NCBI GenBank assembly: GCA_027943335.1
Contig: BSBK01006748.1
Coordinates: 124,001-188,000 of the forward strand
Direction: 5' to 3'
Source of the DNA: Chamaecyparis obtusa
Lineage: Eukaryota > Streptophyta > Pinopsida > Cupressales > Cupressaceae
Length of the DNA: 64,000 nt
Below are positions 21,191-31,466 of the stretch, piece after piece. Numbering within the stretch: position 1 is the stretch's first letter; each line of letters starts with the position of its first letter. Position numbers and translations under genes: made by a program. The notes under the pieces are model-generated. The model searched no databases. It worked only from the letters and a program-made list of their open reading frames with translations, and was not told where the DNA came from.

Positions 21191-23520
21191 CGGGGATGGG
21201 GGTACCTGGCTTCCTTTGCTTGCCCTCAGGTAAGAGCCAATATAGCTTCTTGTATCCTTGCATTTCCTTCAATATCCAGCAGGTTGGTCCCTACGCTAGA
21301 CTTAGGGCAATTAGCATCTTCATGGTCACCAGGGCCACACCACTGGCATAGTTTTTGAGGGGCGTCATTATTATTACACTCTCTTGCGTAATGATCCCAT
21401 TGGTTGCATGCCCTACATTGGATCATTGGGCATCCCTTTGCATCGTACTGGACCCTGTTATGAGTGGAATTATTATTGTTCCCTCATCCACCTCATCAGT
21501 TACCTCGGTAGCCCCTTGAAGATGCATTATTGTTTGGTTCTGTCATTCCTGATGTGGATGGTTGCTCCTGTGTAAAGAGCACTTCTTGGTTTTGTGTCTT
21601 CATATTATATGGGCATTCCTTTTTGGAATGTCCCATAATTTGACAGATGTCACAGAATGCCTTTCTGGGATAGGCACCCTTCATGTGGCCACTTTCTTTA
21701 CACTTTGTGCACTAGAGTTCATCATCCTTACTAGTATTCCCCTTCATTGACTTAAATTCCTTTAGCATTCTCTCCATGTCTTTCTGGAGTGTCGTGACTT
21801 TCTTTTTCAGCTGGTCGTCACTGCTGCTATCTTCTTCGGAAGTGTCATCGTCTGATGATGAGGATTTGTTCTTCTTCATTTTTTACATTTTGTTCTCACT
21901 TTCCAAGTCCATGGCCCGGTTATATACATTTTCATAGGATGTCAAAGGTACTATTTTCATCTTCCATTGTAACTTGGAGTTCAAACCCTCAACAAACCAT
22001 CTCTTCTTTAAACCATCTACTGGTTGGATGTCCATCTTCCCGACTAGCTCCTTTATTTGGTGGCCATACGCTCATACGGTTTCCTTCTTACCTTATTTCA
22101 TTTCGTAAATTTTTGAGACTATCTCATTATCATCCTTGAGGAGCCGAAACTCCTTCTCGAATCCCTTCTTTAGTTCATCCCACGTGGTTTTCTTGGTTTT
22201 ATCCAAGTCTGAGTACCAGTCAATGGAAACTCCTCTCAGTGTGGCGGGGAATTGCTTCATCCATTCATTCTGGTCAGTAACCCCATTGGATGACCAGATG
22301 GTTTCACACGTATGACAATGTCATGCTGGATCATCCTTTCCATCTTCATGGAATTTTGGAAACTTCTCCTTGTGTGCCGTCATGGGTGGTTGGACCAGTT
22401 TTGGTCATTGTGTATATTGTGGATTGTGTGTTCCCACACCACCTATGCTAGCACTCGCACCCACTCCTACTTGGTTGATTTTTATAGTATTCATCAATGA
22501 CACTTGTCCTTGTCCCTGTGTAACTGGTGGAATCGTATTGTGTGGAGTTTTTGGCTCCAATGGAGGGTTCACCTACACATCACTAGTGTCTTCAGTCATA
22601 CTGTCACTGGCACCTCTAACAGTACCATCCCCTTCAACTGTACCATTCCCTTCATGGTCTCGGTCCTCCACACTTGGTGTACGGGTCAAATCTTCAAACC
22701 GGTCTTGCTCTTCCTAAAGTATGACCTTTCTCAATCATGTTTCTTTGAGTAGTTCTTCTCTACTCCACACTCTTTGATGCTCCGGTGAAGTGAACTGTTC
22801 TCTATCGGCTTGTGCACCCTCCATACCATTTTCGAGGTTCCCTTCGGGCAACCCTCTGGCAAGCTGGTCTTTGGAAAGTTTCCTTAGCCTATACCAATGT
22901 TCACATTGCTGCACGGAGATCAAAGTCATCTGTGTGGCCTCTCCTTCATCATCTAGTACTTTCTTATTTCTATCCTTATTTAAAGTATTGCACATCAAGA
23001 CTGAACAAAAAACATTGCTTTTCAACCAGAAGAACACTTATTTTTATTTATTCATGTTGATTTACAACATTTTCAATCACATTACAATTGTTTATGTGTT
23101 TGCTTCCCTCATCCATTCATATTTCAAAAACCTTGGCCGTTGCCATCGCCTTCTTCCTGACGGCGGCGAAGGTGCTCCCAAGCGTGGTATGCACAGAGGA
23201 TTTCCTGGTAGTGTTCCTCTCAGGAAATTTCCTCCTGGCAAGCGCATTGTGCCAATGCTTCTTGTGCTAGCAACCAAGGAAGATGGTTCAGCAGTTGATT
23301 GGCTACAGGGTTAGCCCCAATCGCATCCCACACGGCACCCATCAGAACTTCCTCGCTCGTGGCTTCTCGTCGAATGTAGGTTTCGATTGCTACTTGGAAT
23401 AAGATTCAAAATTCTCGTGTCTGGATATCTTCCCCTTCGTACAACTTTGTACAGGCATCATCTGCTTCAGGATTTATCTCACCAATGGGTAAGCCCATTA
23501 TGTCCACATGCCATCTAAGT
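21191..23520 (-). pseudogene. Gypsy gag with an array of four zinc knuckles
   Basis: Gag forms the cytoplasmic particle that packages element RNA. A Retrotrans_gag-like core lies at about 22,270-21,960 (QFPATLRGVSIDWYSDLDK, FEKEFRLLKDDNEIVSKIYE, VDGLKKRWFVEGLNSKLQ). Then an acidic/Ser stretch, then four knuckles in tandem: CTKCKESGHMKGAY (last Cys now Tyr, about 21,695), CDICQIMGHSKKEC (about 21,650), CRACNQWDHYAREC (about 21,415) and CQWCGPGDHEDANC (about 21,330). The N-terminal part (23,037-22,735 and above) is Glu/Arg-rich. The reading changes frame and meets several stops. One or two knuckles are usual, so the array is unusual. Confidence 0.75.
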
Positions 23521-23527
23521 GCATCTA

Positions 23528-23540
23528 GGCAATGGTGCCA
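23528..23540 (-). promoter_or_regulatory. Primer-binding site, tRNA-Asp type
   Basis: Minus strand TGGCACCATTGCC two bases after the 5' LTR end. It differs from the Athila/Tat consensus TGGCGCCGTTGCC by two G-to-A changes. Confidence 0.75.
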
Positions 23541-23542
23541 GA

Positions 23543-23778
23543 TGTTTACCCTTGTGGGGTAACAAATAGTAATTGCATAGACAGTCAAATACTCAACATG
23601 TAATATAAAATACTATTATATTGATGTAATCACAAGAGTTTTTGTACATCATAATCGTGTCTTTATCAAAGGAACAAGTTCATACATATAACATCTGAAG
23701 GGGTGCGAGGTGAACTGTCACACCCGTGTAATGCCTCCGAACTCCAACCGTCTAACTACCCCAAAATACCTGACAACA
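23543..23778 (-). mobile_element. 5' LTR of the Tat/Athila-like gypsy
   Basis: 236 bp, partner of 14,237-14,474, same TG...CA ends. Copia gag resumes at 23,779. Confidence 0.85.
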
Positions 23779-24235
23779 GCTTCTCCCTCTTTCTCTTTGT
23801 CTTTCCCTATTCTCAAAATTCAAAGCACTATTTGATGTCTCACTTGTGTTGTTGAGCTACATTCCCATATTAAGGATAGTACCAGTAACATCATCAAACT
23901 TTGAAGTGTTTGAACCAAAGATAGTTACTTACAACCATGACCAAGCTATTCTAGCTTTCTGGAAATGAACATAAAATTAAGAGAGCGCTAACCTCTTCAT
24001 CAAAAATTTATTATTATAGAACTTAACTAACTAATAACCAATATAAAATTATTTAAATGATAAGAAAAAAATCCACCTTCTAGCATCTTCATATTAAATA
24101 AGCATTTCATAAGAAATACCTTATTGGAGGTTGAGGGTTTCTCATACAATTTTTTAATGTCACCATCAAACCCTTTGTTTTTTCTTTTGCAAAATTGAAC
24201 GATGTCAAGCATAACTATATTGTTTGTAGTGTCTT
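23779..24235 (-). pseudogene. Copia gag (second part of the split element)
   Basis: Minus strand 24,212-24,027 reads GFDGDIKKLYEKPSTSNKVF, LMKCLFNMKMLEGG and YHLNNFILVIS, a copia gag (UBN2-type) core. It continues with stops through basic Arg/Lys/Glu-rich sequence to 23,779, where the gypsy begins. The zinc-knuckle continuation is at 14,236 and below. The upstream end is lost near 24,235, where a plus-strand chromovirus begins. Confidence 0.75.
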
Positions 24236-24318
24236 CCTATCCAAAACTATCCATTATGGATTTTTCATAACTTCATCACCGAAGGTGAGGCAGTTTGCAC
24301 TAGGACCTTGGATTGAAG

Positions 24319-25330
24319 ATGCCTCTGAGGAGAACTTGTGAGATCTCAGAGGAAGAACCTGCTATGGAATTCAATCTTGATGATTTTAGGGCTTTGCATA
24401 AACAAGTGTAAGATCTACAAGAGGAATTGAGAAAGAAGACTACATTGAAAGAAGATAGTGAAGATAAGTCTAAGGAAGAAGATCATTTTGAAGAAGCTAT
24501 AGAAGAAGCCAGGGATCGAGAAGAGACTAGAATCCTGAAGGCTATGTCTAAAATTGGGAAAAGACCTAAAATTGAAGTTTCTACATTTGTTGGAAGCCTT
24601 AGGCTAGAAGATTTGATTGATTGGATTAATGAGATAGATGAATACTTTGAGTATGAAGAAATAGAAGATCTTGATAGAGTTCGATTTGCAAAGACTAAGT
24701 TGAAGGGTCATGCAAATATTTGCTAAAGAGAAGTTCAATTGGCAAGAAGTAGGAGGGGAAAAGAAAAGATCACTAGATGGAGCCGAATGGTTGACAAGTT
24801 AAAAAAGTAATTCATCCCGGTGGATTATGAATTAGAGATGTTTAAGAAGATGCAAGCCTTGAAGCAGAACAACCAATCAATGCAGGATTATACTAAGGAG
24901 TTTTACAAAATCCTAATTAGGACTGGTCATTTTGAAGCTAATAAAGAGAAGGTTGCTAGGTATGTTTATGGCTCGAGACCTAGTATTCAAGAAGAGTTAC
25001 TTATTGTTCGGATGACAACTATAGGAGATGCTTATCAGATGGCATTGAAGATTGAAGAGAAGCTGAACAAGAGGTTTGAAGGAAGAAAAAATAATAGGAA
25101 CCGAGGTGGTAAGACTAATGAAACAATTTCTGGAGGTAATGTGATAGAGAATCCAAAGAAGACTGATGAAGGATCTGGCAGTGTTCAAGCTACTAATAAC
25201 TACAATAATGGACAGAGAGGGAGATGGAAAAATGAGTTCACAGGTACTTGTTTTCTTTGTGGTGAGAAGGGTCATAGAAGTTTTCAATGTCCTAGAAAAG
25301 AGTTGCACTAACTATCGAAGAAGACATAGA
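24319..25330 (+). pseudogene. Chromovirus-type gypsy gag
   Basis: An ATG at 24,319 opens a frame reading acidic, coiled sequence (EEARDREETRILKAMSKIG), then the capsid core VSTFVGSLRLEDLIDWINEI and YFEYEEIEDLDRVRFAKTKL. After stops at about 24,724 and 24,807 (both look like Trp/Gln codons changed to stop) it continues at 24,820-25,311 with YELEMFKKMQALKQNNQSMQ, TIGDAYQMALKIEEKL and the zinc knuckle CFLCGEKGHRSFQC, all residues intact. Gag packages element RNA. Length and order fit Ty3/gypsy chromoviruses. No LTR or primer site is seen to the left. Confidence 0.8.
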
Positions 25331-25469
25331 GAATGTTGCAGAAAAAGGTGAATTTCAACCTTTGGAAGTTCTGAAAACTTTGTTTCAAAAGAGATGGTTA
25401 GTAAGTTGAACTTGGAAAGAAAGAAAAACCCTAACCCTTATCAGATTAGTTGGATACAAGATGTGTCTA

Positions 25470-26317
25470 TGTTAGGAATAAGGTGTCTCAACCTTGGATA
25501 ATTCCTATTCTTATTATTTGTTTTGTAAATGTATTTTTTGCAAATAATGTAATTAAGTGTGAGTGTACATGTCTAGTTAGCATGTTGATGTGTCACTCCA
25601 CTTGATGTGTCTGCATCTTGTGCGTAAGGAGATCATGACTGAAACGGTCATGACAGATTCCTATGACGCATAAGAACTATTTAAGGAATGTGCTATGACA
25701 GATGTAAGAGCATCTTATGACTTGGGCCTATTTGGGCGCCCAAGAAGAAGTGGTTGGTGTGTGTAAGAGAATATGCCAAAAATAGGTTGGTATGATAGAT
25801 TCTCTTGCACTTCTCTTGTCACCGTTATTTTTGGTGGATTCTATGACAGGCTGTCATATTCTATTCTAGGGATGGACGCCTATTCTTGGGATTGCATGTA
25901 ACAACTATGTACATGTGGCTTTGTGCATGGGTCTTGGTGGTTGTGCCTATTTTTGGGTCCAGAGCAGTCTATATATATATGATGCTGCTCCTATGGGAGA
26001 GATATAACAAAATTTAAGTCTTGTTGGCTTTGTCTCTCATTTCCTGAAAGAACTTGCATTGCAAGTGTATTGTAATCTTTGTGTTGAAGATAATACATTG
26101 TGTAGGTTTTGGAGTGCTAGAGTTTTTTACCGAAAGGTTTTCCCTAGGGTATATCATTGTGTCATTCTCTATTTTTCTGTATGTATGGTATGTGGTTGCA
26201 ATATCTTTGTTAAAGTAGTTAACGAATCTAAAATTGTAAGGATTTATAAGAATTTGCACAAAACTCTCCTATAGAGATTAGCGTAGGAAGCTATTTCCGC
26301 ACCTGAGTTTCCTTACA
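25470..26317 (+). mobile_element. Solo LTR with perfect 5-bp TSD
   Basis: 848 bp, TGTTAGGAATAAGG...CCTTACA, flanked on both sides by GTCTA (25,465-25,469 and 26,318-26,322). The protease reading rejoins when the LTR and one GTCTA are skipped. A TATA box (ATATATATAT, 25,971-25,980) supports plus orientation. It arose by LTR-LTR recombination of a full element. No other copy of this LTR is in the window. Confidence 0.9.
25971..25980 (+). promoter_or_regulatory. TATA box of the solo LTR
   Basis: ATATATATAT followed by GATGCTGCTCC, placed about 500 bp inside the LTR, as expected for the U3/R transition. Confidence 0.4.
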
Positions 26318-26436
26318 GTCTAAGGTTAGGATTAAAGAGAAATGCTTGGTTAATTTTCAGATTAGATCTTATCATGATGAAATATAATGTGATGTATTGC
26401 CTATGGATGCTTGTCATATGTTGCTCATCTTACCAC

Positions 26437-26669
26437 CCTGGTTCCTATTATTTTTTCTTCCTTCAAACCTCTTGTTCAGCTTCTCTTCAATCTTCAATGC
26501 CATCTAATAAGTATCTCCTATAGTTGTCATCCAAACAGTAACTCTTCTTGAATACTAGGTCTCAAGCCATAAACATACCTAGCAACCTTCTCTTTATCAA
26601 CTTCAGAATGACCAGTCCTAATCAGGATTCTATAAAACTCATCAGTATACTCATGTATTGATTGGTTTA
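26437..26669 (-). pseudogene. Inverted chromovirus gag fragment
   Basis: Minus strand repeats part of the plus-strand gag: the segment coding KIEEKLNKRFEGRKNNRN (25,048-25,100) is found reversed at 26,437-26,500, and the segment up to NNQSMQ reversed at about 26,660. The two copies are close but not identical, so they are two copies of one family in opposite orientation. The fragment is joined directly to a primer site and LTR on its upstream side, skipping the first half of gag. Confidence 0.8.
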
Positions 26670-26683
26670 AGTAGTCTCAATTA

Positions 26684-26695
26684 GCTCTGATACCA
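26684..26695 (-). promoter_or_regulatory. Primer-binding site, initiator Met-tRNA type
   Basis: Minus strand TGGTATCAGAGC, two bases from the LTR that begins at 26,698. Confidence 0.8.
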
Positions 26696-26697
26696 CT

Positions 26698-27439
26698 TGA
26701 CACAAGGGGTGGGTAGGTATAGGCAGAATAAGGGCTAATTGAGACTGCTTAAACCCACAAACATGCACTGCGAAGAGTTACACATAGAAGCAATGTTTGC
26801 ACAACTCAAAATACCATGAAACATAATGAATATAGGCAAGCAACTGGCAACCACACTGGTGTACTTATTATTAAATCAGCAACATGCCCGGCTGTGAGGC
26901 CTTTCGGGTTTCGGCCTTATACAAAGAGAATTATGAATTTAGAATCACATCTCGCACCTCAATTCTCTAATCTACCATCCTCCAACTAGAGCTGCCTACT
27001 TACATCAACCCAAGCTCCAAATATATAACCACTAAAGCCACAGGTCAGCTAGTCGGGCTTTTAATTACATCAAAGGTCTACTTAGGAAAAGAAACCAAAA
27101 CTAAAGCAAGAAATAACAAAACATGATGCAAAGCTTCATTTAGGTCCACACATGATCCAAGAATAGATCCCCAACCGTGCAAGCTCCAATTTCCCCGTAC
27201 GGAACCGCAAAAGGAAAAATACCACACATTTCATGCAAAACTGGTGGAAAATTGATGCCCGATGAAAATGGCGATAACTTCCAAATCCAAATGAATTAGG
27301 ATGTGCGCCCTTAGGATAATACTCAAGATTAGGTCCACAATACTGCATTAACTTCGCAAGGCAAGAAACCAACAACAACAACGATTACAAAATGAACATC
27401 AAATAGGTATGTGAAATAGGAAATATTTTTGGTGATGCA
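26698..27439 (-). mobile_element. Chromovirus LTR, upper boundary uncertain
   Basis: Plus-strand edges TGACACAAGG and GGTGATGCA give TG...CA and about 742 bp. On its minus-strand upstream side lies integrase plus chromodomain (27,540-28,631). On its downstream side lie a primer site and gag. It therefore sits as a 3' LTR to one and as a 5' LTR to the other. No clean polypurine tract is seen, so the upper edge could lie up to about 27,462. Confidence 0.6.
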
Positions 27440-27539
27440 AGATTGCTCAAGACCTAAGATGCTCCTACTTCAGACACTTGGGGTAACAAAATAACTGACG
27501 TCCACATCAAGCACTACTCATATTCTAACTTGAATCATA

Positions 27540-28631
27540 AAGATCCAACTCAGCTTGTGTAATCCATGAACTGTCTTAGACTGGCTTGTCTTTCCACTGA
27601 ACTAGGTATTCCATGTAGTCTTTTCCTCTTGTACTCTTGCTTACTCTACTATTTAATATCTTCCCAATGTTGTCTATGTCCTTCTTAGGATAATTTAGAT
27701 CATCTCCCATCTCATCAGTTGATTCAAATTACTCGAAGATATCAGCAATGTTGAATATAGGTGATATATCCATGTCCTCTGGTAATTCCACTTCATAAGC
27801 ATTTCCACTGTCAAACTTCTTCAGAATCTTACAAGGTCCAAACTTCTTCATTTTCAGCTTATTGTAGGTACCAACTGGAAATCTATCCTTCTTCAAATGA
27901 ATCATAACCTCATCTCCAACTTCAAAATATTTATGTCTCCTTCTCTTATCTACTCTTTGTTTATATTTTAGATTACTGTCCTCCAAGTTCCTCTTGACTT
28001 CATCATGAAAATTTCTCATGTATACCAAAAAATCCTTAGCTTCAACACTTCTTCTTGTCTCAGTAGGTAAATCTCTCAACTCTATGGTTCCCTTAGGATG
28101 AAATCCGGTAACAATCTCAAATGGTGTCCTCTTAGTGCTTCTATTCATAGAATTATTATATGCAAACTCTGCTTGTACCAAAACTAAATCCCAATTAGCA
28201 GGCTTATCCCCAACTAAACATCTCAACAAGTTTCCCAAACTTTTGTTCACAACTTCAGTCTATACATCTGTCTAAAGGTGAAATATAGAACTAAACTTCA
28301 ATTCAATATTCATCTTCTTCCAAATTGTTTTCCAAAAGTAACCAGTAAACTTAGTATCTCTGTCTGAAACAATATATTTAGGCAACCCATGCAATCTTAC
28401 CACTTCCTTGAAAAATAACTCAACTACATGTAATGCATCAGATGTCTTCTTACAAGGTATGAAATGAGACATCTTAGAAAATTAGTCAACCACTACCAAA
28501 ATAGAATCATTACCTCTCTGAGTTCTAGGCAATCCAAGAACAAATTCCATACTCGCATCTTCCCAAGGTCTATCAGGTATAGGCAAAGGTGTATACAATC
28601 CCAAATTATGACTAGTTCCTTTTGTTGTTTG
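27540..28631 (-). pseudogene. Chromovirus integrase with C-terminal chromodomain
   Basis: Minus strand reading from 28,631: the end of the zinc region QTTKG, then [18 protein letters not shown] (first catalytic D) and [14 protein letters not shown] (second D, about 28,360). The glutamate block is disturbed near 28,260. The open frame 28,250-27,729 has FAYNNSMNRSTKRTPFEIV, RRHKYFEVGDEVMIHLKKDR and YEVELPEDMDISPIFNIADI. Past a stop, 27,690-27,560 reads GKDYMEYLVQWKDKPV, DSSWITQAELDLY, a chromodomain with its aromatic cage region. In chromoviruses this domain directs integration to heterochromatin. The upstream part is cut off at 28,632 by the large gypsy. Confidence 0.85.
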
Positions 28632-29269
28632 TGCCATGCCCCGCAAGGGAACCGGGAAAGAGAATGAAGATTCTCTTTAGAAAAGAAAACCTAAGTAACA
28701 AATTTATGAAAAAATATTGAACTTTAAAAGATTAACATGAACAATGCATAATTTAACTTAGAATCCTTCCAAGGTTCCCTATGAGTAAAATGAACAATCC
28801 ATTTAAGTTCATTAAGTGTACTAACAATATGATTAACTCTTAAAACATAACATTTGAAAATTATTTAGAGAGAAATATAAATGCTTTCATTTGATTTCTA
28901 ACCAATTGATTTCATCTATATTCCCTAAGCATTCTTTCATGACCAATATAACATTTAAAGCATACTCATAATAAAAGAATTTATCTAGGAGTTTGAACTA
29001 TTTCACATATGAAATTAACACATTTTATTACTAACTTTTCTTGAACAACCATAATGAGAAACATGCCACTTTTCTTGAAACACTTATGAAATTCATTTTC
29101 TTTTCAAATGATTTACATAAAGTTTACCATTCCCTTTTATTTTCTCTAAATCTACCCATTCCGAGCTCCATCAAATTGAAATACATTAAATGTCACATTA
29201 CATTCATCTCCCCTTAGGAGGTAATAATAACTTTACATTCATCTCTCCTATTCTGTTTACCTTGTTGGT

Positions 29270-31466
29270 TGAAAGCATGGGGAGGTACTTTTAGTTATTG
29301 GTCTCTAAGGGTGCCATTCAAGGTCTTAGACCCTCTTCCAATCCCTTAATTTGTTCTCATGCTCAGTTTGTGGATGACACCATCACGATGGGATCATCTA
29401 CTATCAAGGAAGCCAAAGCCTTTAAATCAGCTCTGAACCTTTACACCAAAGCTATTGGACAACTCATTAACTAGTCTAAAAGTACTCTATTTTTCATAAA
29501 CACCCCGAAGGATAGGCAGCGTAAAATTGTTGGCATCTTAGAATGTAGTATAAGTTCCTTCCCCTCTTCCTATCTAGGATTGCCTTTGGGCCTTAATATC
29601 AGTGACTCTTTTTGGAATCAGATGGTTGAGAGATTTTTTACTAAGCTGGCTAGTTGGAAGGGTGTGGTTCTATCTTAGGCTGGGAAGATTACCCTGATTA
29701 AATCTTCTCTTCAAAGTCTTGTGGTGTATTCTATGAGTTTGTTCAAGATGCCTTCCAAATATGCGGATAAAATTGACAGTATTCTTAAACGTTTCCTTTG
29801 GTCTGGGGTTGAGGAAAGAAACCACCCTTTGATTTCCTGGGAAAGGGTGTGCAAACCGAAGTCTTTGGGGGGAATGGGTCTCAGACCAATTAAGATTATG
29901 AATAAAGCTCTACTGGCTAAGCAACTCTGGCATATTTATGGAGAACCTAAGGACTGGAATACTATTTGTAAATACAAATACCTTTATGATACCCCTTCCA
30001 TTAATCAATTTCTTTCCAATTTGGATAAATTTGAGGGCTCTATTTTCTGGAGGAATATCAATGATGCCAGAAACATAGCCAGTAAAGGTAAGTGTTGGAA
30101 ACTGGGAAATGGATTCAGTATTAATTTTTGGAAAGACCCATGGTTGTTTGAAAAACCTTTGAATTGTATCTTTAATAATCCTGAGGACATAAGCAGATGC
30201 TCTGTTACTTTTGGACCTAAAGTGAAAGATTATTGGAAAAATAACTGTTGGGTGAAGCTGGCTGCGATCAATCCTACCTTCCAAGATATTGATAAAGCCC
30301 TTCTGGCTCAATGCTGCTATGCTAATAAGGATGACTCTCTGATATGGGGCCCCTCTTCTAATGGAAAATTTTAAGTGGCATCTATGAGCTTTCTTCAATA
30401 TGACGTGCCTGAGGAAACCCCTTTCTAGATGAAGATCTGGAATAAAAATCTTACTCCCAAAGTTGAGATTTTCTACTGGATTTTTGTACAAAACAAAGCT
30501 CTCACTACAGACAACCTTAAAAAGAGAGGTTTCATCATGCCTAATAGATGTTGTCTGTGCCAGGAGGCTGAGGAAGACACTAACCACCTTTTTTTGCATT
30601 GTCCTTTTTCTCAGCAAGTTTGGTCTTTCATTTTGCAGGAATGGGCTTTATGCTAGATTTTCCCCTTTTCTGTCCAGGACTTTTTCTAGCAATGGTATTT
30701 TCCGTGTGCTAATGAAAGGGATAAAAAAATATGGACTTTGGTTGCTCCCCATATTGCTTGGAGTATATGAAAAGAAAGAAATAACTGCATTTTTTGGGAT
30801 AAATGTAGCACTCCTGCTATGGTGTATGAGAAAGCAAATAATGGGGTGCTAGAAAATCTTCTAAATAGAATCACCCAGCAAAGTGGGAAAAGAAGGGCTC
30901 TCAAATGAAGAAGAATGACCGTGAAAATAGTGTTTGGACTGCGCCCCCTGAAGGCTGGATTAAGATTAACTTTGACAGAGCGGCTAAGGGCAATCCTAGC
31001 CCGGTAGGTTGTGGTAGTGTTATCAGGGACTAATGGGAATGTCATTGCAACTAACGTCATTCCTCTAGGAACTCAAAAAAACCATATGGCGGAAGCTTTG
31101 GGAGCTTACTATGGTTTAAAACATGCTAGTAGACTCAACTATAAAAATATTTGGTTGGAGGGTGACTCAATGAATATTATTAATTGCCTTAAAGGAAATA
31201 ATCCTCCATCATGGACTATTGAAAATATCATTTCCAAAGCAAAAGAAATCATAGCCAAGTGTAACAAAATTCAAATAACTCATGTGTACCATGAGAGTAA
31301 CACCGTGGTGGACAGTCTGGCTAATATTGGTGTTAAATCTGATGAGGTCATCACCTGGGACAGCGAGGCAGATATCAAAGAGGAAACTAAATCATGCATT
31401 TATTATGACAAAAGGCAGGAAAGATTTGAAATGATTAATAAGACTTGCCTAAGCTCTACGCAGTAG
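29270..31466 (+). pseudogene. LINE ORF2: reverse transcriptase (C-terminal part), zinc region, RNase H
   Basis: Starts in the RT palm with the FADD-type box as FVDDTITMG (29,367-29,393), then SSYLGLPLG, FFTKLASWKG, AGKITLIKSSLQS, FLWSGVEERNHPLISWERVC and GGMGLRPIKIMNKALLAKQL. Next the zf-RVT region: VEIFYWIFVQNKAL, RCCLCQEAEEDTNHLFLHCP (CxxC...HxxxxHC). Then a linker WTLVAPHIAW and RNase H: GWIKINFDRAAKGN (D), MAEALGAYYGLKHAS (E), WLEGDSMNIINCL (D), HESNTVVDSLANIG (final D). Stops are mainly TAG or TAA where Gln or Trp is expected. Two compensating frameshifts lie at about 30,900 and 31,030. It reverse-transcribed the LINE RNA at the target site; the endonuclease is lost by 5' truncation. Confidence 0.9.

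Larger units (their letters stand above)
14237..23778 (-). mobile_element. Complete Tat/Athila-like Ty3/gypsy element (minus strand)
   Basis: Two similar short LTRs (14,237-14,474 and 23,543-23,778) enclose 9.07 kb with gag, protease, RT, RNase H, integrase and an extra 3' frame in minus-strand order. The primer site TGGCACCATTGCC resembles the tRNA-Asp-type site TGGCGCCGTTGCC of Athila/Tat elements. The element splits a copia gag: copia reading stops at 23,779 and resumes at 14,236. Flanking pentamers GCTAA (14,232-14,236) and GCTTC (23,779-23,783) match at three of five bases and may be a decayed TSD. Every domain has stops, so it is non-functional. Confidence 0.85.
25331..26430 (+). pseudogene. 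Chromovirus protease, interrupted by a solo LTR
   Basis: The reading after gag reaches NPYQISWIQDVS at 25,432-25,467, stops at the LTR insertion (25,470-26,317), and resumes at 26,318 with RIKEKC..NFQIRSYHDE and MDACHMLL, the strand pair before the RT-linked region in these elements. At about 26,431 the plus-strand reading ends abruptly against an inverted gag piece. RT onward is absent on this strand. Confidence 0.65.

Noticed and set aside
22790..23314. 174-codon plus-strand frame
   Set aside because: Antisense to the gypsy gag N-terminal region; no recognisable domain and gag explains the strand.
29910..30617. 235-codon minus-strand frame
   Set aside because: Antisense shadow of the LINE RT/zinc region, which carries clear motifs on the plus strand.
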